Assembly: GCA_964017045.1 (NCBI GenBank)
Contig: OZ024795.1
Span: 28,186,366 to 28,250,365, forward strand
DNA length: 64,000 bases
DNA from: Omphiscola glabra
Lineage: Eukaryota; Mollusca; Gastropoda; Lymnaeidae
Reading direction: 5' to 3'
Part shown: piece after piece, positions 12,945-26,740 of the stretch
How the letters are laid out: every line of letters starts with the position of its first letter
Position numbering within the stretch: the first letter of the stretch is position 1
Program-made: the position numbers and the translations under genes
The notes under the pieces: model-generated
The model's database searches: none
Told to the model about the DNA's origin: nothing
What the model saw: only the letters and a program-made list of their open reading frames with translations

Positions 12945-12990
12945 CACAGACAGGCGCAAACACACACACACACACACACACCAACACACA
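12945..12990. repeat. CA microsatellite
   Basis: Interrupted (CA)n after the LINE relic. Confidence 0.85.
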
Positions 12991-13352
12991 TATTTGCATA
13001 ATGCCAAATGTTTTATGATTAAACGTTATCTTCTAAGACATAAGTTGATCTACGTACGCACCAAAAATAATATTTGTCAAGATAATACCAGCGTTAAGAG
13101 GTAGCCATTATACACAACAAGAGTGGGGCATCGTGTGAACTACAACTGCACTAAAATAGCTGCAAAGGGTTAATTCAAACTTTAAAAAAGATATCACTAT
13201 GCCGCGTTTTGTATTCATTTTAGTTCGGATGTAAGACATGTCTAAGTCATTATTCCTTTCAATCCGCTTTATAATTCGAAATGTATCAAACAGTTTGGCT
13301 TGAAGTGACCTGCATTTAATATTGTAATATTATCTTTTACCATTGAGTTTTG

Positions 13353-13546
13353 TAGATGGGAGGTTCCCAAACGTTGTTGAATCATGGCACCCGCTTCCCC
13401 CTTTTTGCAGCGTCAATATTTTCATCGAGTCGCCTTTTGTCACACTCTAACAAGAGAGCAGTGGAGCAGAGATTTTTAATGAATTGGATTTCAATTCGTG
13501 GCACCCCAGGAGGGCGGCGCTGCGCACAACTTGGGGACCTCTTCTG
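13353..13546. mobile_element. hAT-like MITE, about 190 bp
   Basis: Left part GGTTCCCAAACGTTG then CATGGCACCC; right part CGTGGCACCCCAGGAGGG then CAACTTGGGGACC, which are inverted relative to each other. This GGTTCCCAA...GGCACCCC layout is typical of hAT/Charlie termini. Ends are decayed and no clear 8-bp duplication remains. Confidence 0.55.
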
Positions 13547-15554
13547 TAGGTGATTCCTACAAAACATGACCACATCGAGGATCTCCTGATGTTTATATTT
13601 ATTAACCTCGTTTACCTAATTCTTATATCCCCATATTTTTTTTTACTATGATCCATATTTATTATTCTTCTTCAGCAAAAATTGCAAAAGTAAATGAGAT
13701 TGTTTTAAAAATAATTCTAATTAAGATTCGCAAATTTAATGTAAAAGTTTGCAAAATCACAAATAACTTAAAAACAATTTATTTTTGTTTTGGTGTTTAG
13801 TTTGGGTTAGAGATTCAATGAAATAAAATGCCTATGTTAGGCTCTGGTGAAGAAATCGTATACAATAAAGAAAGCAATGGTATAAGCTATCCGTTAGAAA
13901 TCAGTTGTGAAAAGCAAGATTTTTTTAAAAAAGGTTAAGGCCTTATAAAAAACAGTTTAGGATCCTCTCCAATGATCCGACTGGATGAATGGGAAAATGT
14001 GTCAACACTTACAACGCACATAGAAGCAATAACTTACACAGGATTAGCGGGGGTCAGTAGAGGTGTCTCATGTGTGCAGATATTGCAAAGAGAAACTCCC
14101 CAAGTTTGAATGAGTTGAAAACATGTTTTGTACATATTTCAGGTTGGGTTAACACGCAGTTACTTTTGACCATCAGGTCACAGTGCTTTTAGACTCTATG
14201 GGGTCACAGTGCTTAAGACTCTATAGAGTAGTGACAGAACAGACCACAATACTTTCAAAGGTGCTTAAGGCCTTATATTTTTAGTGACATGATAGAGACC
14301 ACAAGACTATCAAAGATGTTCACATTGATTAAGAATCTTTAGATTAGTTACGGGACATCCCACATCACTATGAAAGCTTTTGTTCACAGGGCTGCACACT
14401 TACTACTAGGTAGAGATACAATGATCGTTTTCTCTTGAATGATAAGATCTATAATTGAAGGAGTCATTTCAACATCGCACCTAAGTCACGTTTTTTAAAA
14501 AAATGAGCTTTGGGCAGTTTCATTAAAATCTGAGGGAGACAATCATGTTAAACCCAAGAGATAGTGTGCTGGTGACGAATTATTCCAATTTAAAAGTAAG
14601 TTTTTCAGTGCACTCCTGAACCTAAGTCCAATCTTTTACTAATAAACACATTTTTTAAGCAAAAACAGTTTTTGGTGTTTTTCTCAAAATGTTTCAAATG
14701 TGACTTGGGTACGATGTTGAATTGACCCCTTCAATTGTGAGGGTCAATGCTACAAAATTATTAGCGATTATTTTCTATGAGAAGACAATGGCTGAATGTT
14801 ACGGCAGGAATCAACCAAACAATGCTTTCTTAGAAACACTGTAACAGTGGGGGCATCCAAGTAGAAGTCTCTTTCAATAGGATTACGTCAGTCTCATTAA
14901 CGTAGTGCCTTCTGTCATCGTTTTTACCTACCCATCTCGGGTTTGATATGTGTTTTGTTTTGCCTAAAGTCTTTAACTCTTTTAAATGTAAGATGTGAGG
15001 GGGGCTATACCAGTAGGACAATTAATTTACGAAGAAGCAGTGGGAGTTAAGAAGAGAGAGGGGGGAGGTGGAATGATAGATAATTAATTATGTTAGACGT
15101 GTCTCATAAAAAGAAAGAGTCCCAGGTGTGGTTGTTATTGTTGTAATGGTATAGGAAATATGTTAATGAAGATGACATACAGTGGAGACCTTGTCCTATA
15201 TCTACTGCTTCTTTCATCCACAATTGAAGCACAGGTAAAAGGGGAGCATCAAACCGGGGACATAGACAAATAAACAAGGAGGCTTTACACCCCTTGCACT
15301 AGTGTAGTCTGTGTTTGCCTCTGTTGACCAGAGTCAAGAGAGTAAACATTGTTATTTGATTTACGCTGTTTTAGTAACGACTAAGAGATGAATAAAGGTT
15401 AATTTTTCTATGCTTATAAAATGAGTATAATGTCAATTAAACGTTGCTATCGCAGAAATGTATTCTTATTATTTGCATTGTTTCTAACAAAATAAGATAG
15501 CAAAACAAGTTTAGTCTTATAAACTAATTTAAGCTGTAATGTTTTGGGAATCAT
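13547..15554. other. Spacer, no gene recognised
   Basis: AT-rich. It holds loosely repeated GTCACAGTGCTT...AGACTCTAT segments around 14175-14370 that look like an old, decayed duplication. Confidence 0.55.
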
Positions 15555-15921
15555 GGGGTGAAATCTAAAACTAGGGTGAAATCTAACACTAGGGTGAAAT
15601 CTAACACTAGGGTGAAATCTAAAACTAGGGTGAAATCTAAAACTAGGGTGAAATCTAAAACTAGGGTGAAATCTAACACTAGGTTGAAATCTAACACTAG
15701 AGTGAAATCTAAAACTAGGGTGAAATCTAACACTAGGGTGAAATCTAAAACATAAGGTGAAATCTAAAACTAGGGTGAAATCTAAAACTAGAGAGAAATC
15801 TAAAACATAGGTTGAAATCTAAAACATAGGGTGAAATCTAAAATATAAGTTGAAATCTAAAACATAGGGTGAAATCTAAAACTAGGGTGAAATCTAAAAC
15901 TATGGTGAAATCTAAAACTAT
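15555..15921. repeat. 18-bp minisatellite, about 20 units
   Basis: Units CTAGGGTGAAATCTAAAA with ACATAGG and ACACTAGG variants; variation rises towards the right end. Open frames on both strands come from the 18-bp period. Confidence 0.95.
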
Positions 15922-16478
15922 GTTTTATAATGATGAAGATTTAGTGGGAGGGAAGGAGAGGCCAAATTTCCATCAATGTATATGTATGTCGTTTTGATAC
16001 TTTCTGAACTCTCCGACCAAAAGTTACACTGGTGCAGGCCCTTTAAAGCATAATCTCTGAACCAAAACAAAAACATCAGAGTGGAGAAATTGGATCTGCG
16101 CGCTATAATCGGAGTCAAAATTGTAAACATCATATCTTTACCATTTCTCTTATATTACATTTCGTGGCGTAATACTTTCATTCGATCACTGTCTTACTAA
16201 TCTTAAGTGAATTTTTCTTAAGGTAAAAAATTACAAGCCTACTGTATTTTTTATTCTAGTAGGGGCTACACCTGCATGCATTCTGTGAGCCACTTAAGCA
16301 ATTTGCTCAAATCTTGAAGGAAAATTATTAAACAATAAATCGAGACACTTTTCTTGTATTAATAATCAACATTTATCTCTCAATTTGATTAATTACTTTA
16401 TTTAAAGCCAAAGAAAAATACATTTTGACTGCGTCACAGATTGGCTTTTTCTTTGAATTCGAAACATTCGTATCATTA

Positions 16479-16653
16479 AGGGTCGGTTCACACGATCAAA
16501 TTTCGCGTCAAATTGTTGTATGAACGCACTATTTTGTGCGTGGTTTCTTTTTTTGGGAAATTTGATCAAAATGTAATTTGAAAGTTGTGACAGGCTTCAT
16601 ACACGAATTGCATCAAATGGTTGAAGGAAAATTTGATCGTGTGAACCGACACT
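16479..16653. mobile_element. MITE with about 23-bp inverted repeats
   Basis: Left end GGTCGGTTCACACGATCAAA; right end is the inverse (TTTGATCGTGTGAACCGACA). Flanks TTA and TAT suggest a short TA-type target duplication, as in PIF/Harbinger-like elements; superfamily not certain. No coding capacity in about 175 bp. Confidence 0.75.
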
Positions 16654-18381
16654 TATGCTCATTGTTGGCTTAGGAAAGACCAATGTTTTCTTGATTTTCA
16701 CAGAGGTGACATCACAATGGCAGATGAATTGGATCTCTTCAACTAGTCTACAAAAAACCAATACACTGAGTGAAAGCGTCGTTGGCCATGAGACGAGACA
16801 TTTTTTGGAATCATATCTATTGAGCTTTCTTGTAAATGTCTAAATCTCTGGATCACCTTCGTATCACCAGAAGGCCAAAGTCAATAGACGTTGGTTGGTT
16901 GTCACCGTTGTCTTCATTGAAACTATACATAGCTTTTTTTTAAACCTGCTTGACCTCATACACTGAAGTGGGAAAGAATTTAATGAAATCATTTTCCGAG
17001 GCTGCAATAACAATATATTCACTAAGAAAGTATGTGGACTGGCGGGATGAAAGTGACTTTTATTCTGGACACAATGGATCAACTTGATGTGTTTCGCTTT
17101 GTTTTATCACGTGTGTGGTTATATAAAGATTAAATAGAATATGAAGGGAATTTCGATGTATTTTAAGTGAATATATTAAATTTGAGACAAAAACTTTGTA
17201 TGTAAATTATTTAGCAATAAAAGAATATCTTAATTAGGAGAGTTTAATATATACTGTTACCGGCGATTTGTATACCTTGTGAACCACGATTCGCGTAATT
17301 TTGGACGACTCATTCCTCTTCATAAATATTATTTCTGTTTTGTAAGCTCACCTTTCTTTCTATCGTAGCCTTCATCCAAGTTCTTTGATCTTAATGAGTT
17401 TGCTACTCTGGTTTTTTTTTTTTTTTAATGTGAACGTATCCCATTCCAAACAATGCTACGTTTTCAAACAAGTTCTTTCTGCGGTCGCTGATCTTGTATC
17501 TAAAGAAATTTGTCCAGTCGTTTGTACTCTAGTTTCAACCTTGCCAGGTCATTTCAGTCATGCGTTACGTTCTTTGACCTGTAGCCGTGTACAAACGCCT
17601 AAATATATCATAACTGCACTGTTGGGAATTTGATATTTTCCACGCAACACTCTACACTTTAAGGTCCAAATTAAAGCGTTGGGTACAAACACCCAAATGA
17701 AAAGTTGGAATGATACTCTACTATCGTTTTAGCGGGTGGACGACTTTATAGACAGGCTATCAGCTTCTATAAGAGCATGTAATTACGGCATGAATGTCGG
17801 GTACTTCATGGCAAAGTTAAACAGCACTCCGAAAGTAGAATGCTTACCTTAAGATAAGTTATCATCAATACAATTTCAGCAATGTTTGCCAACGATGTAT
17901 TCATAAAACGCAAAAAAAAAATAACAATCTAAAACCAAATCTAACATTTTGTCATCACCAAATCCATTATTTGATGGCGAGCATTTAAAATCGAATTAAT
18001 CTTGTGATTGGTCGTTACTATCACATTCTATCTTACAACACAATTAGAGTGCTTACCCTTGTGTACTGTGGACCCTTTTAGAGATATTGGTAAAGAGAGA
18101 AAGGAAAGACGTGTATAGAGACACGGTTGTAAACACAGGGACGCTAAAGGCAAAATGAGTTTAGTATCAGGGACAGAGCAATGGCAGTCATAATGTTATA
18201 GGTATATATTATACAAACAAAGCTTGACATTTCTAAAATAAGAAAGAAAAAAAAAAACTTTTAATTTTAACGCTCTCAAATTATACGTTTTTTAAAACAG
18301 TTATCTTAAAAAATTAATACGTGGTCTGGGTGAGGGCGGGGTCTTTTAAGTTTATGTCTCAAAAATAAACAACAGATGGAA
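16654..18381. other. Spacer, no gene recognised
   Basis: AT-rich, only short unsupported open frames; T run near 17410. Confidence 0.5.
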
Positions 18382-18587
18382 CTGGCGTACCTAGTATGGC
18401 CCTGAATTGGGCGTACCTAGTATGGCCCTGAATTGGGCGTACCTAGTATGGCCCTGAAGTGGGCGTACCTAGTATGGCCGTGAAGTGGGCGTACCTAGTA
18501 TGGCCCTGAAGTGGGCGTACCTAGTATGGCCCTGAAGTGGGCGTACCTAGTATGGCCCTGACGTGGGCGTACCTAGTATGGCCCTGC
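18382..18587. repeat. 26-bp minisatellite, 8 units
   Basis: Units GGCGTACCTAGTATGGCCCT then GAAGTG, with GAATTG and GACGTG variants. Confidence 0.95.
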
Positions 18588-19489
18588 AGTTTTTCTTTAA
18601 TTTCATTTTTATTTATAACTTATTGTTATCTAGATCCGTCCCTTAATTATTGTTCATGTTCTAAAGATTATTGTCCCATTCCCCCCTACCCGCTCCCTTT
18701 TCGCTCCCCAAAATGTTCAGTTACAGTCATTTAGGTGTGTGTTTTCTACTAAGAATAACGGAATGGGGGAGACAATCAATCAACTAGAGCAGTTGTTGGG
18801 GGGGGAGAGGGGGGCGTCTATCCAAAAGACTTCACAAGCCACTTTGACCTCCAGTGAACACGACACGGGCCGCATGTCATTAAACCTAATAAAGAAAATA
18901 CATATATAAACGATGTATACAATAATTAGTTTACTTTTATTCAACTTCTAGTAGTGCTGTCACACACATAAATACATTGCATCTGTATAAATCAAATTAT
19001 CGCTCTGTAATAATTTTATAAAGTGTATTCTTTGTAGATAAAATGGTGACCGTCAATTTCACTTTGATCGACTAATATGGGTAGGTGTATGAAAATCGAG
19101 GACGCCCACTTAAGCCTCCCAAGCGAGAGAGGTGGGGGGAACTCGGAGAAGGGTCTGGGGAGGGGGGCATAGTTCAGATTGCAGGTAGACATTTGATCAC
19201 CTACCTGAATTAATTCTTGAATCACTGTACAATAAACTGGAGAACAGAAGAAGAAATACTAGGAAAGTTAACTTCTATTTACCTAGATTTTCTTTATAGA
19301 AATATTTTTATTTTCGTATTTACTAAATTGTTGTTTTTTTTTAAAATTGATATTACTAATCTTGATGAGCCCAATAGAGGGCTTGGTATACAGAAATGTC
19401 ACATACCGTCACGAAATAATGCTTTCTTGAAATTGTTATGTTAATTTTTGCCAAGAACGAAAATAATATTGCTAATTGATCCAGGAAAT

Positions 19490-19578
19490 AAGTTAGTTTT
19501 TGATACAACAGTTGGGCCACAACATTTAACGCGGAGGGCCGCATGCGGACCGCGAGCCGTTGGTTGGTCTAACCTGAA
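19490..19578. mobile_element. hAT-like terminal fragment
   Basis: Read on the minus strand it gives GACCAACCAACGGCTCGCGG, TCCGCATGCGGCCC and TTAAATGTTGTGGCCCAAC, the layout of hAT ends with a GGCTCGCGG..CGCATGCGG core. No partner end seen. Confidence 0.45.
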
Positions 19579-19639
19579 CTGGAGTAACTGAACAAAATGG
19601 TGATTTTTAGTTATTGCAACGCTATTGTTGTCTGCCATT

Positions 19640-22331
19640 TATTCATGTCCTACTTTGAATGGTTACAAAAGATGGAGTCTTTGAGTCAAATTAGTTATTT
19701 TATTTTGAGAATACTAAGTTGATTATTGATACCAGTGTTGAATAGCGAATATAATTCAAAATTTTAATCTTGAAATATTTTAAATGCGACGTGCTTGACA
19801 CATTTTAAACCAACTTGTGAGGGTGTCTTTAAACGGCTTACCCCCACCCCCTCCCCCCCCCCACACACACACTCACGCACCACTGACAACGTGTGTCTCT
19901 TTGTCAGGAGGCGATCTGACTTTACGGAAATTAAATCACAATTCTCCCAAACTCTCGACATTTGGTCGAGAACTTTGAACACCATACGGGAACCCCAGGG
20001 ACACGCTTAAATAATAATGTCTCACACATCCCGTCACACCGAATAAAACTACAGGATTTCAGTGAAACCTGTAAATGGTGAGCATTTAAATAGCACTGTC
20101 CTTGGAAAATCTTCCAACTAAAAACCGGCATGAATCCTTAAACAACAACAGCAAAAAAATAAATTTAAAAAATATAATAAAAATATTTTTAAAAACTGGC
20201 CCAAGTATTTCAAATGCAAAAGTCGCACGTATTTCTGGGGTATACAATCTTGTTTCCCCTGTGAATAACCCTTGCAGCGCTGGTACTGAATTATCTCATG
20301 AACAGCTTAGATCGTTTTTGCCAATCAGTCTGCTTACGCACTTGTTTACTATAAATGAGGACGAGACAGCGTATTGTCAGCGGGTTGTCGGAAGATTTGC
20401 TACGGGACTGAGGGTTTGCAAAATTACATTTGCTTGTTTTAAAAAGTGGCCAGGGTTGGATGAATTTCTGGGGGTTTTCCGCTCTAATTTCATCCCCAGT
20501 TACAGATTTAAACATGGAGCGATACAATGTTTTAAATCAGTGGCACTCGAAACCAATGAAATATTAAAGGGCCTCCAAGATAATATTGCACATAGATGCC
20601 TTGATTGATACAACAATACGGACCCACAAAGGGATCTCTACAGAGTCCTGGCAGTGCTAAGTTTGACGTTTGCACTTTTGACGTTGGCACAATTGTCCTG
20701 GAGCCTTTGATTTTTGGTTTAAAGCGCGAAAGTACAAGTTTAAGCACCACCGTCCTGGTTCCGTTACGTTTCCTGTTTTAATCTCTGCCACTCAAAGTCT
20801 CGTGACCAGGACTGATGCCCAATTGAACAAAGTGGAGCCAATTTGTACCAAAGAGCAAAGCAGCTTTGTGAGTTTCCTGTTACGTGCCTGGCCCCACCCC
20901 TCCCCCTTATCACCGCCACCCCCCCCCCCCCCACAACCTTCAGACCACAGGCAAAGTTAAAAACTAATATCAATTCTTGATACAATGATTAGAAGCTCAA
21001 ACAAGCTAAATATATTCATAACAAGAGAAACGCCATTATCGTTTCTGACAAAATGCACACAACTAGTTCTGTAGACAGTGATGTCACAGCAACAAAATCT
21101 CTCCAATAAATTTTGGAGTCTCAACAAAACAAAACAAAGAGTTGAAGCTCTGTTCAAAGTTGCATTCGTGAGGCATTACAAATAAATCTATGTCTGCAAA
21201 ATGTTTATACTTTTTAAAAATCTGACGGAGATTGTCCTATTAAAAAACAAATTATGAATAGAGAATGACCTGTTAAACAACATACAAAATATGAAAGAAA
21301 TTGTCTTATTAATCATACAAAATGTGTTGAGAGGAATGAAAGATTAGATTTCATATTATATTGTTATATACTTAATTTCTTTATTCCATCTCCTTTCTCC
21401 CGTGTTGTATACATTACCAAGCACTCAATTTACGGCTCTATTGAATTATCTTGACGTGTTATAGGGTGATCCATTATCTTACTTCAATTAGAGGCGACCA
21501 CATTGGCTTATGAACGCCTTCTTGGTTGCATTGAAAGATGTCGCAGAATATTATACAAGACAAAGCAAAAAATAATTGTATTAGCAACTTCTTCTTCCAT
21601 AGAAATATCAGACAGTGAAATTTATCCAAGCTATATAAGTTAGATTGAAAATTAAAATTAAATTTAACAAAATTGAATGCTTTAGTTTCTTGACTTTGGC
21701 CCGAGTTGGATTTGACCTTTGCCCCTCCGACGCCCCAACAGTTAGTAAGAAAGGCAATGACGTCAAATGATGTCAAACAAAAATCAATTAAAAGGGTCGT
21801 TTAGAATGAACAGTTTTCTAATACCCACCACCTTCCAATTACAAACACATTGGGCTAATGATGAAAAATTTTCCAACCATTCCCCAGTTTTTCCGCCCCC
21901 CCCCCCGAATTCCAAGTAGGACGTGCATCGTTCTATTCCCATTTTAACAACAAGAACATCAACAACAACAACAAACAAACCAAAAAAAATCAAAGTCTGC
22001 TACAAAACAAAATAAAACTACTTTTGTCAATAGCAAGTTTTAATTGATTTATTCTTTTCATTTTTATGATATATTGGTTGGCAAATGAAGGCTTTCATTC
22101 GAAATGTTTTTGTTTTTTTTAAATGTCCTGTATTTTCATTTGAGCGGTCGCATATATTGCCCTCCACTTTATAAAAAAAAAAGAAAGAAAAACAACCTTT
22201 ATTGTGTATAAATCTCCACTAGAAAAGTGAAAGAAATAGAACAGTGTCTAGAATCCTTGGCATCACTCGATGCGTTTAGAAAAAAGATACGCTGAAATTA
22301 GAACTACACCTGAATAACGAGTGAAACACAG
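19640..22331. other. Spacer with a 168-codon unsupported frame and C-rich microsatellites
   Basis: C/CA-rich tracts at 19840-19880 and 20900-20935. A plus-strand frame at 20102-20608 is open for 168 codons but has no recognisable domain, low-complexity Lys/Asn start and no splice context; coding status unknown. Confidence 0.4.
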
Positions 22332-22830
22332 CGCTGGTATAGGGGCACTGGCGCAGGTATAGGGGCACTGGCGCAGGTATAGGGGAACTGGCGCAGGTAT
22401 AGGGGCACTGGCGCAGGTATAGGGGAACTGGCGCAGGTATAGGGGAACTGGCGCAGGTATAGGGGCACTGGCGCAGGTATAGGGGAACTGGCGCAGGTAA
22501 AGGGGCACTGGCGCAGGTATAGGGGCACTGGCGCTGGTATAGGGGCACTGGCGCAGGTATAGGGGCACTGGCGCAGGTATAGGGGCACTGGCGGAGGTAT
22601 AGGGGCACTGGCGCAGGTATAGGGGCACTGGCGCAGGTATAGGGGCACTGGCGCAGGTATAGGGGCACTGGCGGAGGTATAGGGGCACTGGCGCAGGTAT
22701 AGGGGCACTGGCGCAGGTATAGGGGCACTGGCGCAGATATAAGGGCACTGGTTTAAGTATAATAGGGGCACTCGCTTAGGTAGAGAGGCACTGGCTTAGG
22801 TATAGGGGAATTGGCTTAGGTGTAGATGGC
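22332..22830. repeat. 20-bp minisatellite, about 24 units
   Basis: Units GGTATAGGGGCACTGGCGCA, nearly perfect at 22332-22735 and decaying rightward (GGCTTAGGTA forms). All minus-strand frames across it are open (PVPLYLRQCPYTCASAPIPA peptides) and are artefacts of the repeat. Confidence 0.95.
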
Positions 22831-23851
22831 ACTGTTACAGGAATGGAGGCACCAGTGATAAGCAGTGCATCACCCATGGGTCTCACAAACTCTAGCTAAT
22901 TCACTAATTCGAGGTCATCATTGGATATTCCATTTTATTGTATAATAACTCTTTAAAAAGGTAATCCTTTTATAAAAGGAAATAAAAGATTTTGTTCCTC
23001 AGGAAACTTCTTGTACATTTTTATAAATAACTTAAACGTTATTAGGACAGTTACTTACAAAACATTTTAAAATATATTTTATGTACTTAACATCGTTCAT
23101 ATTTGATTATAAATATATAAGCTTGAGACAGGATCATTTGTTACCAAGTTCATTTGTGAGGTAAGTCAATCTCTTCTCTTCTTTTTTTTCTCTTCATTCT
23201 GTCACACTTCGTAACTAAACCAAAATGGTCACATTTTTCTTACACATCTCTTTTCTGTGTGGTAGTGAATATCATCTTTTCTATACAACTCTTTCAATCC
23301 TCTTCTACCTCCTGACAGTTTCCCGAAAACGTTCTCTTAAATCACTAGCACTGAAAGCGTGGTGATAGCTGATAGTTGGAAGTCTTCCCCAACACCATCA
23401 ATGCGAACAAATTAAGTTTCAAATTCGAGGTAAAAATTAATTATAATTAACGAATCTATTTCTCCAATGTTCACAATATACATTTAGAAATTTAGCTGTA
23501 AGATATGAGCTTTACGCTGGGTTCCAGAAAGATGACCAAAGACTCAAATCTTCATCGTTTCTTTGCAAGTCGTTAAAATGACCATACCGGAATTCTTTTA
23601 TAATATCAAAGATTGCTCAAACTTTAGAAATAAAATCAAGTTGAGATTTATTTATGGGGAAAATTACGTATCTTTCCCCAAACAGAGGGACGGTATAATT
23701 ATGAACTATTAAATTTCCAGGTAAATAAAGTCCTGGAAATAAGATCACAATGAAACTGTTCATAGTTCCAAAATAGTAAGATAAAAATGTAAAATTATAA
23801 ATATACCATTTTTATATTTGTTAAATTACGTCCAAACACGCCAACAGAACA

Positions 23852-24327
23852 AAAGACCCACATGACCCATTCAACAAAGGACCCACATGACCCATTCAAC
23901 AAAGGACCCACATGACTCATTCAACAAAGGACCCACATGACTCATTCAACAAAGGACCCACATGACCCATTCAACAAAGGACCCACATGACCCATTCAAC
24001 AAAGGACCCACATGACCCATTCAACAAAGGACCCACATGACCCATTCAACAAAGGACCCACATGACCCATTCAACAAAGGACCCACATGACTCATTCAAC
24101 AAAGGACCCACATGACCCATTCAACAAAGGACCCACATGACCCATTCAACAAAGGACCCACATGACCCATTCAACAAAGGACCCACATGACCCATTCAAC
24201 AAAGGACCCACATGACCCATTCAACAAAGGACCCACATGACCCATTCAACAAAGGACCCACATGACCCATTCAACAAAGGACCCACATGACCCATTCAAC
24301 AAAGGACCCACATGACTCATTCAACAA
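23852..24327. repeat. 25-bp minisatellite, 19 units
   Basis: Units AAAGGACCCACATGACCCAT then TCAAC; the only common variant is ACTCAT. Very homogeneous, hence recent. Confidence 0.97.
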
Positions 24328-25184
24328 ACCCCAAAAGAATAGTTCAAAAAGTCCATTATCCCAATGACACCATGGGATAAACGTGACCCTTAAAATACAC
24401 AAATGTCAATAGCAGAATAAATCCATTAGTTACCTTGAAATCTATCAATAATCCAATAGGATATTGAATGTCCTCGCATAAATTACTATAAAACACCAAT
24501 CGGTATATCAATCGGGGTGAATGACCTCCTTCACATTGAGTCTCAAACTTGAGCCATGACGGGTTCAATGACCTCCCTCTTACTCGAGTACAAACATGAC
24601 GAGCTCCTCAGTATACCCCCCCCCTCTTTACGAGGGCGCCATTCTTTGAATTTACCACCGGAAGAAAAAGATTCCTCTGTTCCCCGGGCAGCTATTGATT
24701 ACTGTTAATTAAGTTTGTATGTCTATTTAGTAAGGAAAGGCTAGCTAAACAAATAATCAGAGCGACGACTAAAAGGTTGACTGGCTACTTTAACAGATGA
24801 TCACGGCGATGACTAAATGACTAAAAAGTTGACCCCGGTAATCAGAAAGAGGTTTTTTTTTTCGTTAAATTAATTTATCATACTTGTTGAGTCTTTCCTT
24901 AATTACAAAAATTATTTCAAAAAGTCTTATTCTGGGCTTTGGCGGGGACCACTCGGCCACCCAGCACCCTGAATATATATATGTTCATAGAGTCCTGGGC
25001 TCGCTATTCACAGATTAAAGTACAGATTTCCAGGACTTTATATATATAATTATGTATTTAAGTCAGCTCCCTTCAATTCCTTCCAAATTAAGAAAAAGAA
25101 ACGCTTTTTAAGTTATCGATTTAAAAAAATGTTAATGACAAGAACCAGTTAAATCATTAACACGGGTCCCTCCAGCCCCCACCT
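24328..25184. other. Spacer
   Basis: No gene recognised. Contains a related pair of segments near 24735-24830 (GATGACTAAA/GACGACTAAAAGGTTGACT). Confidence 0.5.
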
Positions 25185-25990
25185 CACCGCCAGGGCAGCC
25201 GACTAACAGGTGGTCTACTGTTTCGAAGAGCCAGCCCACAGAGTCGGCAGTTCGGGTCCCTACGCGAGTCAAGACGGTTTAGGTGGCTACGTGTGGGACA
25301 GTGTTCTGTTCTCATTTGCCTTACTAACCTTTCTCCGTCACGTCTTAGTTGTCACAAGTGGTCGCTCTTGCTGGGTCGCGACATGTTCTAGTACAGCTTT
25401 CGTCCCGTGTCAACTGCCCAGCCACTTAGCCAATCCTCGCGGAAGTGGTCTTTAAGCCAAGCTTTGACTCCCAATTGAGTCATGGGCTTATCGGGTCGGA
25501 GCTCGCCCGCACCTTGTCGCGCAAAAGATATCGGTCCTCTCGTTTTGCATCACATCATCGTGAAAAGAGTTGACTGTATAAAAACCTTTCCGCGTCATGC
25601 ATGGATGCCATCAAATATTTCCAAAATGTCGATTCTCCCTTTAGTTTCCGTCGAGATGCCCTCTCCCCCCCCCCCCCCCCACCAACACACACATACAATT
25701 TAGAGCAAATCGTGAGACGGCTAAGATTACAATATTAAGAAAACTTTTTTTCGTTTTGCCAGACGTCGGCGCACTTGTTTCAGAGCAAGCAATATTTTTT
25801 CGAGTTCTGCATCGAAGTTGGTTCTGTTTTTACCCATTGGGCCCTGGTATCTCCTCGGTTGGATGATGCCCCTCCTGGGTTATGGATGAGTGCGCCGTAG
25901 CCGCTTCTGTTTTTACTAGCAAAGCATGCACCGTCTTTTAAGACTTTTACCATTTGGTCCGTGAAAGCCTTCATCGACTTTAAAATTTGC
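25185..25990 (-). pseudogene. LINE relic: RNase H domain and C-terminal zinc finger
   Basis: Minus-strand frames, interrupted by stops and shifts, read in order. KAFTDQMVKVLKDG and NRSGYGALIH (25974 downward) form the start of an RNase H fold, with the usual TDGS as TDQM. TNFDAELEKILLALKQVRRR follows, the AEL..I..AL helix. Then come VKAWLKDHFREDWLSGWA and DTGRKLYxNMSRPSK. MRTEHCPTRSHLNRL and DPNCRLCG follow, then after a shift FETVDHLLVGCPGG near 25190-25240. This W..SW..DT..R.LY, RTGH, C..CG.ETV.HLL.CP series is the 3' end of RNase H-bearing non-LTR retrotransposons. The reverse transcriptase is missing. Confidence 0.8.
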
Positions 25991-26011
25991 TCCCTTTGTT
26001 CTGCCGGAGGG

Positions 26012-26270
26012 CTGGCTTTTGTGACCGCAGTATTTTCCAAAGAGAGACTTTTGTGACCGCAGTATTTGCCAGAGACAGACTTTTGTGACCGGAATATTTG
26101 CCAGAGACAGACTTTTGTGACCGCAGTATTTGCATGAGACAGACTTTTGTGACCGCAGTATTTGCCAGAGACAGACTTTTGTGACCGCAGTATTTGCCAG
26201 AGACAGACTTTTGTGACCGCAGTATTTGCCAGAGACAGACTTTTGTGACCGCAGTATTTGCCAGAGACAG
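26012..26270. repeat. 32-bp minisatellite abutting the LINE relic, 8 units
   Basis: Units GACTTTTGTGACCGCAGTAT then TTGCCAGAGACA, starting for example at 26046, 26078 and 26110. It begins where the RNase H reading frame ends, so it may be an expanded piece of the LINE. Confidence 0.93.
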
Positions 26271-26384
26271 GCGTATATCAGGATGTTTGAAGCTCACGCG
26301 CGGACCTCGTGCTGAGATCAGCCGCATTTGTTCCGTCTAAATAGAATCGAGTATTGTATCTATAGAATTTCCTTAAACATTCGT

Positions 26385-26567
26385 ATCAATCGATGGCCAC
26401 AAAATAGTCTGATTGCAATATTCAATCGATGGCCACAATATAGTCTGATTGCAATATTCAATCGATGGCCACAATATAGTCTGATTGCAATATTCAATCG
26501 ATGGCCACAATATAGTCTGATTGCAATATTCAATCGATGGCCACAATATAGTCTGATTGCAATATTT
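26385..26567. repeat. 36-bp minisatellite, 5 units
   Basis: Units TCGATGGCCACAATATAGTC then TGATTGCAATATTCAA. Confidence 0.95.
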
Positions 26568-26740
26568 TAAGAAATGTAATCGATACCCGTTGAGCCTACC
26601 AATAACTAATCTGTTCAATAAGAAATAAACATGAAGTTTTGTTTGGTTGTTATTTTGTAGTAGGCCTTTAGCTTAACGTTATTCTTGTAAACATTGTTTC
26701 TCGTGGGGGGGGGGTTGAATGATAAGGTCGGTTTTTATTA

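Noticed and set aside
20102..20608. 168-codon plus-strand frame
   Set aside because: No recognised motif, low-complexity start, AT-rich context; cannot be supported as a gene without transcripts.
22263..22771. Three overlapping Pro/Cys-rich frames of 150-161 codons
   Set aside because: All three frames of one strand are open with the same peptide, diagnostic of a 20-bp tandem repeat, not a secreted repeat protein.
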